Assembly: GCA_934271265.1 (NCBI GenBank)
Contig: CAKQRE010000042.1
Coordinates: 67,636-131,635, forward strand
Length of the DNA stretch: 64,000 nucleotides
Direction: 5' to 3'
Source: an uncultured Clostridia bacterium
GTDB lineage: Bacteria > Bacillota > Clostridia > Christensenellales > Borkfalkiaceae
In this document: one piece after another, positions 1-8,459 of the stretch
Numbering within the stretch: position 1 is the stretch's first letter
How the letters are laid out: the number at the start of each line of letters is the position of its first letter
The notes under the pieces: generated by a model
Database searches by the model: none
The model's input: only the letters and a program-made list of their open reading frames with translations
What the model was told of the DNA's origin: nothing
Made by a program: the position numbers and the translations under genes

Positions 1-764
1 AAATATCGGAAAAAGTTCCGGACATTCAGCTGGAAGCCTTCGTGCACGGCGCGATGTGCATTTCCTATAGCGGAAGATGCCTTCTCTCCAACTATTTCAA
101 CGGAAGAGACAGTAACCGCGGCGAATGCGTGCAGGCGTGCCGATGGCATTACGAACTTCGCGAGAGATCGAAAAACGGAGATTTTTATCCCGTGGAAGAA
201 GACGGGCGCGGTACGTATATTTTAAACAGCAAAGACCTGAATATGATAGAATATCTCCCGGAAATGGAGAAGGCAGGCGTGGTTTCGTTTAAAATCGAAG
301 GGAGAATGAAGAGCGAATACTATCTCGCAACGGTCGTAAACGCTTATCGCCGCGCGATAGACAGCTATCATAATAATCTTGAAAATTACAGAAATAATCA
401 CGAATTTTTTGATGAATTACGAAAGACGAACCATCGCGCGTTTACCACGGCTTATATGCTTTCCGATCGGGACGATACGGTGAATTACGAAGATTCGCAG
501 TCTGCCGGCGAAAAAACTTTTGCGGCGGTCATCGTAAGGGAAACGGACGAAAACGGCATTGCCGTGATCGAAATGCGGAATCGTTTCCGTGCGGGGGAAA
601 CGCTCGAGATCCTTTCGCCGAAAGAGAATTTCAATAAATCGTTTATCGTGAAAGATATGTTCGACGAAAACGGCGAACGGGTGGAAGATGCGAAGCTCGT
701 ACAGCAGAAACTTGCGATCGCGTGTCCGTATCGGTTATACGAAGGGGACATTCTTCGCCGTTGA
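1..764 (+). CDS. Peptidase U32 family protein (tRNA hydroxylation, TrhP/YrrO-like), 5' truncated
   Basis: The reading frame is open from the first bases of the window, so the N-terminal part lies outside it. The visible part carries the U32 signature: HGAMCISYSGRCLLSNYF, followed by a Cys-containing stretch (GECVQACRWHYEL) and GRMKSEYY. The C-terminal 80 residues form the small beta domain usual for the longer members. U32 proteins were first called collagenases; bacterial TrhP/YrrO-type members act in 5-hydroxyuridine formation at tRNA wobble position 34. The clustered Cys residues fit metal or Fe-S binding. Family assignment is secure, the exact substrate less so. An SDR gene follows after 96 bases. 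Confidence 0.85.
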   Translation, partial: ISEKVPDIQLEAFVHGAMCISYSGRCLLSNYFNGRDSNRGECVQACRWHYELRERSKNGDFYPVEEDGRGTYILNSKDLNMIEYLPEMEKAGVVSFKIEGRMKSEYYLATVVNAYRRAIDSYHNNLENYRNNHEFFDELRKTNHRAFTTAYMLSDRDDTVNYEDSQSAGEKTFAAVIVRETDENGIAVIEMRNRFRAGETLEILSPKENFNKSFIVKDMFDENGERVEDAKLVQQKLAIACPYRLYEGDILRR

Positions 765-860
765 GCGAGGCGGGCAATCCTGCGTGTCCGTTCCCCGAAG
801 CGGGAAAACGGAGAGAGAGGGAACCGATTCTTTAACGAAAACATCCGAAAGGAGAAAAAT

Positions 861-1655
861 ATGAAAAACGTGATTGTGATAACGGGCGCGTCGAGCGGGA
901 TCGGCAAGGAGTTTGCCGTGCAGCTCGACAAGACGGAAAAGGCGGACGAGATCTGGGTCCTTGCGAGAAGGCTCGATCGTCTTGAAAAACTTAGGGGAGA
1001 ATTGAAAACGAAGGTCGTTCCCGTTGCCGCCGATCTTTCTACGGCGGAAGGGATCGCCGTTTACGCCGAAAAACTTGCGGCGGAAAAACCGAACGTTACG
1101 ATCCTTGCGAACTGTTCGGGATTCGGTAAATTCGGACATATCGAGAAAATCCCTCTCGAACAGGAGCTTAACATGATCGATCTCAACTGCAAGGCTCCCG
1201 TTGCGATGATCGATCGGACGCTTCCTTATATGGAACGGGGCGGGCGGATTGTGAACGTCGCTTCCTGCGCCGGATTCCAGCCGATCCCGTATATCAACGT
1301 TTACGCGGCGTCTAAGTCTTTTCTATTAAGTTACTCGCGCGCGCTTGCGCGCGAACTTGCATATCGCGGGATCTCCGTTCTTGCCGTATGCCCTTTCTGG
1401 ACAAAGACGGAGTTTTTCGATCGCGCGATCGAGCCTTCCGAAAAGACGGTGGTTGTAAAGTATGACGTTTTATACCGTCCGGAAGACGTGGTTCGTCAGG
1501 CTTTGAAAGATATGCGGAAAGGGAAGGATATTTCCGTATACGGGAAGATCAACCGATTGCAGAAATTCGCGACGAAAGTGCTTCCGCATTCTCTCGTGAT
1601 GAAGATCTGGATGAGAAAGGAAAAGCTCGACGGAACGCCGGAAATGAGAAAGTGA
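861..1655 (+). CDS. SDR family NAD(P)-dependent oxidoreductase
   Basis: Classical short-chain dehydrogenase of 264 aa. The Rossmann glycine motif TGASSGIG is at residues 8-15, an NCSG motif replaces the usual NNAG near residue 83, and the catalytic Tyr-Lys pair sits in YAASK near residue 149. PFWTKTEF follows, as in DltE/YqjQ-like members. An AAAGGAGA ribosome site lies 6-7 bases before the ATG. The substrate cannot be read from the sequence. The gene stands alone, followed by a terminator before the dcw cluster. Confidence 0.85.
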   Translation: MKNVIVITGASSGIGKEFAVQLDKTEKADEIWVLARRLDRLEKLRGELKTKVVPVAADLSTAEGIAVYAEKLAAEKPNVTILANCSGFGKFGHIEKIPLEQELNMIDLNCKAPVAMIDRTLPYMERGGRIVNVASCAGFQPIPYINVYAASKSFLLSYSRALARELAYRGISVLAVCPFWTKTEFFDRAIEPSEKTVVVKYDVLYRPEDVVRQALKDMRKGKDISVYGKINRLQKFATKVLPHSLVMKIWMRKEKLDGTPEMRK

Positions 1656-1828
1656 ACGTCGTGAGTGTTTTGTGACGGTAAGGAAAACCCGTTTCGGGCG
1701 GAAAAGAGCTCTTCTTTCCGCGGCGGAAGAGAAGAAAGAGCCGTTCGGCCTTCCGCAGAAGCCTTTCGGTGAAAAGAATAGGAAATCACGGAAGTCTTTC
1801 GGTGAAAAATCGGAATAAAACCACATTT

Positions 1829-1860
1829 GCCCCCTCTTTTCGGGAAGGGGGCTTTTTTTT
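1829..1860 (+). terminator. Intrinsic terminator after the SDR gene
   Basis: A 7-bp GC stem (GCCCCCT/AGGGGGC) is followed by eight T. It closes the upstream unit and separates it from mraZ. The rest of the 408-base gap holds only AT-rich sequence and the mraZ promoter. Confidence 0.85.
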
Positions 1861-1990
1861 GCCGCAAAAATGAAACCGGTGACAAGCGATAACCGCTTTT
1901 GAAAAATTTATGACCACCGTTTTTTAACTTAAATTTTTCATTTTTCGACTCCTGAGGGGGCTTTTTTTTATTGTGTGAAAAAAAATTTCA

Positions 1991-2038
1991 GAAAAGTTGT
2001 TAAAAGTGGTTGACAGTGGTCAAAAATAGTTATATAAT
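1991..2038 (+). promoter_or_regulatory. mraZ promoter with a 10-bp-period MraZ-box-like repeat array
   Basis: A perfect SigA promoter: TTGACA at 2010-2015, a 17-base spacer, TATAAT at 2033-2038. Overlapping it, four decamers in register read gAAAAGTTGT, tAAAAGTGGT, tgACAGTGGT and cAAAAATAGT. MraZ is known to bind short direct repeats spaced about one helical turn apart before its own gene, so this array is a likely autorepression site covering the -35 box. Confidence 0.8.
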
Positions 2039-2063
2039 AGGATCACGATAAAAGGAGAACCAA

Positions 2064-2489
2064 ATGTTTTCGGGAGAATACGCTCATCAGCTCGATGAAA
2101 AAAACAGAATACGTATTCCTGCGAAATACAAGGCGGAGCTGGGAGACAAATACGTTTTTTGCAAGGGTGCGACGAAGTGCATTTACGTAATGCCCCTCGC
2201 GGCGTTCGAGAAAGAAGCGGAAAAGTTTTCCTCCATCTCCTTATTCGACGAAGAAGCGCAGGACGCGCTCTCCGAATTTATGTCTTCTTTCTTTCAACCG
2301 GAAGAGGACAAGCAGGGCAGAGTTCTTCTCCCGCCGGCACTTCGGGAGTATGCCGGGATCGAAAAAAACGTCGTTACGGTGGGTGCTTTCAACAAGCTCG
2401 AGATCTGGAGCGAAGAAGTTCGCGAAGAGAGAAGAAAGGAAAAGACCTTCCGCGAGAGACTGAAGATCCTTGCGGACAGGACGAAGTGA
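2064..2489 (+). CDS. mraZ: Transcriptional regulator MraZ
   Basis: 141-aa SpoVT/AbrB-like protein with the two expected copies of the swapped-hairpin fold. The first begins FSGEYAHQLDEKNRIRIPAKY, and the second has the repeated DKQGRVLLPPALREYAGI pattern. Length matches the family (about 140-150 aa). It binds the promoter of the division cluster and represses it. AAAGGAG lies 8 bases before the ATG. It is the first gene of the cluster, and rsmH starts one base after its stop, so the two are translationally linked. Confidence 0.97.
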   Translation: MFSGEYAHQLDEKNRIRIPAKYKAELGDKYVFCKGATKCIYVMPLAAFEKEAEKFSSISLFDEEAQDALSEFMSSFFQPEEDKQGRVLLPPALREYAGIEKNVVTVGAFNKLEIWSEEVREERRKEKTFRERLKILADRTK

Positions 2490-2490
2490 T

Positions 2491-3426
2491 ATGGAATTCG
2501 TTCACGTTCCCGTTATGCTCGGCGAGTGTATGGAAGCTCTCGCACTGAAAAAAGACGGCGTATATTTCGACGGAACGCTCGGCGGTGCCGGGCACTCGGA
2601 AGAAATTCTGAAACGGACAAGCCCTTCGGGCAGACTGATCGCGACCGATCTCGACGGAGAAGCGATCGCAAACGCCGAAAAAAGGCTCGCGCCTTATGCG
2701 GGCAGATATCGGCTTTTTCATACGAATTATAAAAACTTTTCTTTCGTGAAGGAAGAGGCGGGCGTCGACGGATTTGACGGCGCGCTTCTCGATCTCGGAG
2801 TTTCGAGTTATCAGCTCGATAACCGCGAAAGAGGTTTCTCGTATATGGCGGAAGACGCGCGCCTCGACATGAGAATGAACGGCGAACAGAAAAAAAGCGC
2901 GTGGGACGTTGTCAATCAATACGAACCGAAAAAAATCGCGTATATCCTTTCGACGTACGGCGAAGAAAAATTCGCCGACAAGATCGCGAGGGCTATCGCG
3001 GAAGAAAGAAAACTTCACCCGATCGATACGACGGGACAACTCTGCGAGATCATTGACCGCAGTATTCCGTTCAGATTCAAGCAGGGCGGGCATCCCGCCA
3101 AAAAGACTTTTCAGGCGATCCGCATCGAAGTCAACGAAGAACTCGACGGTCTCGGGGAATGTATCCGCGATATCGTAAAGGGTTTGAAACAGGGCGGAAG
3201 GATCGCGATCATGACCTTCCATTCGCTGGAAGATCGCATCGTAAAGCAAACGTTCAACGATCTCGCTACGGACTGCGTGTGCGACAAAAGGCTTCCCGTA
3301 TGCGTTTGCGGAAGAAAAAAAACGATAGAACTCATCAACAAAAAACCGATTACAGCCGACGAAAAAGAGTGCGAAGAGAATCCGCGCGCAAAAAGCGCAA
3401 AGTTGAGGATCGCGGAAAAAATTTAA
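2491..3426 (+). CDS. rsmH: 16S rRNA (cytosine1402-N4)-methyltransferase RsmH
   Basis: 311 aa from the ATG at 2491. A longer in-frame start at 2470 would lie inside mraZ and is less likely because conserved residues begin at FVHVPVMLGE. SAM-binding and catalytic motifs are visible: DGTLGGAGHSEEIL, DLDGEAI, LLDLGVSSYQLD, ERGFSY, and MTFHSLEDRIVKQ near the C-terminus. A Cys-rich insert (CVCDKRLPVCVCGRK) follows, as in other Clostridia. It methylates C1402 of 16S rRNA. Second gene of the dcw operon. Confidence 0.97.
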   Translation: MEFVHVPVMLGECMEALALKKDGVYFDGTLGGAGHSEEILKRTSPSGRLIATDLDGEAIANAEKRLAPYAGRYRLFHTNYKNFSFVKEEAGVDGFDGALLDLGVSSYQLDNRERGFSYMAEDARLDMRMNGEQKKSAWDVVNQYEPKKIAYILSTYGEEKFADKIARAIAEERKLHPIDTTGQLCEIIDRSIPFRFKQGGHPAKKTFQAIRIEVNEELDGLGECIRDIVKGLKQGGRIAIMTFHSLEDRIVKQTFNDLATDCVCDKRLPVCVCGRKKTIELINKKPITADEKECEENPRAKSAKLRIAEKI

Positions 3427-3482
3427 CTCTTTTCGGGGGAGAAATAAAAAAATAAGATAATAAAATCAAAGGAGAGGGAATA

Positions 3483-4133
3483 ATGTATAACAACGGACAA
3501 ACGGAACTGCTCGAAAAAGAAGAAACGACTGCCGCAAGCGCGCGCCAGGGCGAAAAGAATACAATGAGAAGCAATCTCGACAAGATCATGAATTATGAGA
3601 AATACCTTGGCGGAAACGCGCAGGAAAACGCGCGCGCAACGTATTCCTCTTCTTCGACCACCGTCAAGAAAGCTTACATGTCTCCCACGGTGGAGTATGT
3701 GCCGACGAACGTTTTCGCGCAAGCCGCGGAAGACTCCGTTCGCATGTCTGCCTATACGCAGGCGGCTCCCGCCCCCGCTAAAGAGAGCGAGGATCTCAAG
3801 CCGAGCTCTACCACCATGCAGTTTTCTCTGAAAGACGGAGCCGATATCTACGAGGAGATCCGTCCGAAGAGCGACGAAGAAAAAGATTACAAGATCAACA
3901 CGAAAGGAAAGGTGCTCATCGCCGTTTACGCCATCGTGATTTTAACCATATTCTCTCTCATTCTGCTCAATTCCAGAATGTTACGTAATCTCGATCGTTC
4001 GATCGATACGTACACGAGCCGGGTAGAAACGCTGACGAAAGAATATACGGAAGCACGCAGCGAACTCGATTACGTTTCGAGCGACGAAACCATCATTTCC
4101 AAAGCGGAAGAAATGGGTCTGATCAAAGGCTGA
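3483..4133 (+). CDS. ftsL: Cell division protein FtsL-like
   Basis: 216 aa bitopic membrane protein. About 135 cytoplasmic residues, hydrophilic and low-complexity, precede one membrane segment (near residues 142-162, VLIAVYAIVILTIFSLILL). A short coiled-coil ectodomain follows, ending AEEMGLIKG, a typical FtsL/DivIC tail. FtsL bridges FtsQ/DivIB, DivIC and the FtsW-FtsI synthase. The cytoplasmic tail is unusually long for FtsL. Assignment rests on topology and on position between rsmH and ftsI. GGAGAGGG lies just before the ATG. Confidence 0.85.
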   Translation: MYNNGQTELLEKEETTAASARQGEKNTMRSNLDKIMNYEKYLGGNAQENARATYSSSSTTVKKAYMSPTVEYVPTNVFAQAAEDSVRMSAYTQAAPAPAKESEDLKPSSTTMQFSLKDGADIYEEIRPKSDEEKDYKINTKGKVLIAVYAIVILTIFSLILLNSRMLRNLDRSIDTYTSRVETLTKEYTEARSELDYVSSDETIISKAEEMGLIKG

Positions 4134-4192
4134 GAGGTTTTGCTATTTACGGAAACAGAATAAGGATCTTACGAAAGAGGTTATTCGCGACG

Positions 4193-5878
4193 TTGCTCGC
4201 GGTAACCTTTCTTTTTTTGTCCGTCACGGTCAGAGTGTTTATCGTACAGATCGCAGACGGACGGGACTTGCAGTCCGGGGCGATCGACCAATGGACGAGG
4301 GAACTCCCGATCGCCGCGAAACGGGGAGAGATCGTCGACCGTAACGGGGTCGTTCTGGCGGGAAGCGATACTTCTTTTACGATTTTTGTCCGCCCGAGAA
4401 CGGTGAAAAGCCCCGAACTCGTTGCTGAGACCCTCGCGGAGAAACTCGGGCTGGACGCCGTTTCTCTGAAAGAAAAAATTTCGGATGCGTCTTCCTCCGT
4501 CGTTACGGTGAAAAGGCGGGTCGGAAAGGATAAGGTGGACGAGATCATGTCCGCGGCTTTGAGCGGCGTGTATTACGGAGAAGATTTCACGAGAGTTTAC
4601 CCTTACGGCAATCTGTTATGCCGCGTTATCGGTTACACGTCGACGGACGGGCGCGGGCAGAGCGGGCTGGAAGCTTATTACGACGAGATCCTCCGCGGGT
4701 TTGACGGGGAAATTTTATACGAATCCGATCTCGTCGGGAAAGACGTGGAGGGGAAAACGGCAAGATACGTGCGCGCGACGGACGGGCTTAACCTCAGGCT
4801 GACGATCGATGCGGACATTTCCCGCATTGCGGACGAGGTCGTTGCGGAGGCAACGGAGATCTATTCTCCGAAATCGGTCGGGATCCTTGTGCTCGATCCG
4901 TCGAGCGGGGCGATCCTTGCGATGAGCGAAAGCCCTTCGTTCGATCTGAATAACGTGCCGAGAAACGATCCGGAACTACTTCGTATTTCGGGCAGAAGTT
5001 CTCTGATATCGGACAGTTACGAGCCGGGTTCTACTTTTAAAGTTCTGACCGCCGCAGCGAATACGGAAGAATATAAAAAGGGGAATCCCGCCGCCTTTTC
5101 GCCCGATCATATCTTTTCCTCCGCGAGATACCGCATTGTGGACGGGCGGAAGATCAGGTGCTGGAGCAGCCACGAAAACGGGAGACACGCAAACGAAAAC
5201 CTTGCGCGGGCGCTGAACAACAGCTGCAACCCCTGCTTTGTGGATATCGCTCTTTCTCTCGGGAAAAGCAAAATGTACGAATACATACGCGCGTTCGGTT
5301 ACGGCAAAACGACGGGCGTGGACTTTTCCGGCGAAGCGCTCGGTATGGTCGTGCCGGAAAGCGCGGTCACGGCGGGCGACCTTGCGAGGATCTCTTTTGG
5401 ACAGACCATCGCGGTGACCCCTCTTCAGCTTGCCGCCGCCACCGCCTGCGCCGTAAACGGGGGTATTTATTACGAGCCTCGTTTTGCGGAAGAGATTTTC
5501 GATAACGAAGGAAGGATCGCGCAGACGACGGATAAAAAGGCGAAAGGAAGGGCGATCGGCGAGGAAACTTCCGCCGTGATCGCCGGTTATCTCGAGGGGG
5601 TCGTAAGAGACGGCAGCGGAAAACAGGCTTATATCGAGGGGTATCGCGTCGGCGGAAAAACGGCAACGGCGCAGAAATATGAAAACGGAAAGATCGCGCA
5701 GGGGAAATACGTAATGAGTTTCGTCGGGTTTTTCCCGGCGAACGATCCGAAATATCTCGCGCTTGCCGTGGTGGACGAACCCGTCGGCGGGCAATACGGT
5801 TCCACGGTCGCCGCGCCCCTCGTAAAAAAGGTTTTCGAAGGGATCATCGGCTGTAAAAACATCGCGCCGTCCGGATAG
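4193..5878 (+). CDS. ftsI: Penicillin-binding protein 2 / FtsI (septal transpeptidase)
   Basis: Class B penicillin-binding protein with a short N-terminal membrane segment, the pedestal motif RGEIVDRNGVVLA, and a transpeptidase domain with its three motifs. These are STFK (Ser about 280), SCN near 347, and KTA near 490 in GGKTATAQ. No PASTA repeats are present, so it resembles vegetative FtsI/PBP2B rather than SpoVD with PASTA. The start is uncertain. TTG at 4193 has no clear ribosome site, while an ATT at 4145, 7 bases after GAGAGG, would add the Arg-rich cytoplasmic tail expected before the membrane segment. It cross-links septal peptidoglycan together with FtsW. Confidence 0.95.
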   Translation: MLAVTFLFLSVTVRVFIVQIADGRDLQSGAIDQWTRELPIAAKRGEIVDRNGVVLAGSDTSFTIFVRPRTVKSPELVAETLAEKLGLDAVSLKEKISDASSSVVTVKRRVGKDKVDEIMSAALSGVYYGEDFTRVYPYGNLLCRVIGYTSTDGRGQSGLEAYYDEILRGFDGEILYESDLVGKDVEGKTARYVRATDGLNLRLTIDADISRIADEVVAEATEIYSPKSVGILVLDPSSGAILAMSESPSFDLNNVPRNDPELLRISGRSSLISDSYEPGSTFKVLTAAANTEEYKKGNPAAFSPDHIFSSARYRIVDGRKIRCWSSHENGRHANENLARALNNSCNPCFVDIALSLGKSKMYEYIRAFGYGKTTGVDFSGEALGMVVPESAVTAGDLARISFGQTIAVTPLQLAAATACAVNGGIYYEPRFAEEIFDNEGRIAQTTDKKAKGRAIGEETSAVIAGYLEGVVRDGSGKQAYIEGYRVGGKTATAQKYENGKIAQGKYVMSFVGFFPANDPKYLALAVVDEPVGGQYGSTVAAPLVKKVFEGIIGCKNIAPSG

Positions 5879-5922
5879 AAATTTCCTGGGGTTTTTCCGC
5901 GCGGACGGAAAAAGGGGAGAAT

Positions 5923-7380
5923 ATGAGAAACAAAAATACGGAGTTTTTGCTGAAACGAGCGGGCGTGATCCGGACGGTCGGGGCGTTGCCCGAAGAGATC
6001 ACGTCTCTTTGCGACCGAGCGGATCGTGCGGAAAACGGATCGGTCTTCTTCTGTCGCAAAGGGGTGAACGGCGACGGAAGAGAATACGTCGGAGAAGCGG
6101 TCGGGAAAGGGGCGCGGCTTGTCGTTGCCGAAGAGGAATTCGATTGCCCGGTTGCCCTGGCGATCGTAAATGACGTGATCCGGGCGGAAGCCGAAACGGC
6201 TAAGGCGTTTTACGGCGATCCTCAAAACGATATAAAACTGATCGGCGTAGTCGGAACGAACGGCAAGACGAGCGTTTGTCATATCCTGCGCGAAATTTTC
6301 GGTTATGCCGGAAGAAAAGCCTTTGTCGCGGGAACGATCGGGGTGTTTTTCGGAGAAGAAAGACGACCGTGCGATCTCACTACGCCGGGACTTCTCGACC
6401 TCTATGCGCTGATCGCCGAAGCGAGGGATCGCGGAGCCGAATTTTTCGTGACGGAAGTTTCCGCCCATGCGATCGATCAGCGGCGGATCGAGGGATTGTA
6501 TTTCGAAATTCTCGTCTTTACGAATTGTACGGAAGATCATCTTGATTATTTCGGAACGTTCGGGCGATATTCCGCCGTTAAAAAAAGCGTTTTCGGAAGG
6601 GAGAAATGTCGCCGCATGCTCGTGAACAGCGACGATCCGCTCGGGATCGTGATCTGTGCGGAAAACGAAGGGGTCGCGCTTTCGTACGGGATCGAAAATC
6701 CGGCGGACGTCTTTGCGATCGACGCGGAAGAAAGCGCGTCGGGGATCTCCTACGTGATCAATCTGTTCGACGCGGTATACGACGTTTCGTGTCCGCTCGT
6801 CGGGGGATTCAACGTTTACAACACGCTTGCCGCTGCCGCATGCGCCGCGCTTTGCGGCGTGTCCGTTTCCGATATCGCCGAAGGGCTTGCCCGTATGGCT
6901 CCGGTGCCCGGAAGAGGGGAATTCGTATCCTCGTTCCGCGGCGGAAGCGTATTCGTCGATTACGCGCATACGCCGGACGGGCTGTTTTCCGTTCTGACTT
7001 CCTTCCGCAAATTGTGCGGCGCAAAATTGCTGGTCGTGTTCGGCTGCGGGGGAAACAGAGAGAGGGAGAAAAGACCGGTCATGGGCAGGATCGCGGGCGA
7101 ACTTGCCGATTTCGTGGTGATCACGAGCGATAACCCCCGCTACGAAGACCCGCTTGCCGTTATGCGGGAGGTCGAGGAAGGCGTGCGCCTTGTCACAAGG
7201 AATTATATTTCCGTATCGGACAGGAGGGAAGCGATTTCCTATGCGCTTTCCCGCATGAAAGAAGGGGATATTCTCGTCGTTGCGGGAAAGGGTGCGGAAG
7301 AATACCAGGAAACGAACGGCGTGAAAATAAAATTTTCGGACAGGGAAACGGTGCTTGCGCTCGCCGAGGAGATCGGCTGA
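5923..7380 (+). CDS. murE: UDP-N-acetylmuramoyl-tripeptide synthetase MurE (meso-DAP type)
   Basis: 485-aa Mur ligase. The P-loop GVVGTNGKTSVCH, the TTPG substrate loop, the EVSAHAIDQRRI motif and DHLDYFGTF are all present. The specificity motif near residue 403 reads DNPRYEDP. DNPR is the established signature of enzymes adding meso-diaminopimelate rather than lysine. It acts in the cytoplasm on UDP-MurNAc-dipeptide. The stop codon abuts the ATG of mraY directly. murF, normally the next gene, is absent. Confidence 0.95.
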   Translation: MRNKNTEFLLKRAGVIRTVGALPEEITSLCDRADRAENGSVFFCRKGVNGDGREYVGEAVGKGARLVVAEEEFDCPVALAIVNDVIRAEAETAKAFYGDPQNDIKLIGVVGTNGKTSVCHILREIFGYAGRKAFVAGTIGVFFGEERRPCDLTTPGLLDLYALIAEARDRGAEFFVTEVSAHAIDQRRIEGLYFEILVFTNCTEDHLDYFGTFGRYSAVKKSVFGREKCRRMLVNSDDPLGIVICAENEGVALSYGIENPADVFAIDAEESASGISYVINLFDAVYDVSCPLVGGFNVYNTLAAAACAALCGVSVSDIAEGLARMAPVPGRGEFVSSFRGGSVFVDYAHTPDGLFSVLTSFRKLCGAKLLVVFGCGGNREREKRPVMGRIAGELADFVVITSDNPRYEDPLAVMREVEEGVRLVTRNYISVSDRREAISYALSRMKEGDILVVAGKGAEEYQETNGVKIKFSDRETVLALAEEIG

Positions 7381-8382
7381 ATGAAGAATCTGTTCTCCTG
7401 TCTTCTCGCCGTTCTTCTCTCCGTCGCACTGTCGGTTCTGTTCGGCGCGATCCTTGTTCCCCTTCTCGCGAAACTGAAATTCGGACAGAATATTCTGAAA
7501 TACGTAAAGGAACACGACAGCAAAAAAGGAACGCCCACGATGGGCGGGCTCATTTTTCTCTTGTCCTCTTTTCTCGTCGTGTTTATCGTCGGGAAAGGGG
7601 ATTTTTATCTTGCGGTCGTCTGCATGACGGTCGGGGCGGGTTATGCCGCGGTCGGAATGATCGACGACGGCATCAAGATCGCGAAAAAGAGAAACGAGGG
7701 GCTCGATCCGTTGCAGAAAACGTTGTTTGAAACGGCGATCGCCGTGGTGATCGCTCTTTTTTGCTGTAAAAGGGGGCTTACGCGGATCTTTCTCCCTTTT
7801 TCGGGAAATACGACCGATCTCGGTTTGTGGTTTTTCCCCTTGTGTATCCTCGTGTTTCTGGCAACGACGAACAGCGTGAATCTGACCGACGGACTGGACG
7901 GGCTTGCCGCCGGCGTATGCTATCTTTATTTTACTTTTCTCGGCGTTACGATCCTTCTTCTGCTTTCCCGTTCGCCTGAAACGTTCGTGTTCGAAAGGGA
8001 ATACGAAAATCTCGCGCTGCTCTGTTTTTCTCTCGTCGGCGGACTTGTCGGGTATCTGCTTTTCAATACCTCGAAGGCATCCGTTTTTATGGGGGATACG
8101 GGATCGCTCGCTTTGGGCGGGCTTGTCGCCGCGACGAGCATCGTAAGCGGAAATCTTCTTTTCATTCCCGTCGTCGGGATCATGTTCGTCTGTTCGAGTC
8201 TTTCCGTGATCCTGCAGGTCCTTCATTTCAGGCGCACGGGGAAACGGATCTTTCTCATGGCGCCTCTCCATCATCATTTTCAGCATCTCGGCTACTCGGA
8301 AAGCAAAATCGCCTTCGGGTATAAACTCGTTACCTTTGTCGCGGGGGCGATTTATCTTCTGATAACCCTCGCCGCGGGATAA
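7381..8382 (+). CDS. mraY: Phospho-N-acetylmuramoyl-pentapeptide transferase MraY
   Basis: 333-aa integral membrane enzyme, about 10 helices. Family motifs in order: HDSKKGTPTMGGLIF, IDDGIKIAKKRNEGL, NSVNLTDGLDGLA, the active-site FMGDTGSLALGG, and the HHHFQ loop in APLHHHFQHLGY. It transfers phospho-MurNAc-pentapeptide to undecaprenyl phosphate to make lipid I. It begins at the base after the murE stop, so translation is probably coupled. Confidence 0.97.
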   Translation: MKNLFSCLLAVLLSVALSVLFGAILVPLLAKLKFGQNILKYVKEHDSKKGTPTMGGLIFLLSSFLVVFIVGKGDFYLAVVCMTVGAGYAAVGMIDDGIKIAKKRNEGLDPLQKTLFETAIAVVIALFCCKRGLTRIFLPFSGNTTDLGLWFFPLCILVFLATTNSVNLTDGLDGLAAGVCYLYFTFLGVTILLLLSRSPETFVFEREYENLALLCFSLVGGLVGYLLFNTSKASVFMGDTGSLALGGLVAATSIVSGNLLFIPVVGIMFVCSSLSVILQVLHFRRTGKRIFLMAPLHHHFQHLGYSESKIAFGYKLVTFVAGAIYLLITLAAG

Positions 8383-8459
8383 GTTCTGCGGGATATGTCG
8401 TAAAACACGATCCCTTCGCATACAATAGAGACGACGAATAACGATGCGAGGTGAAGAAA

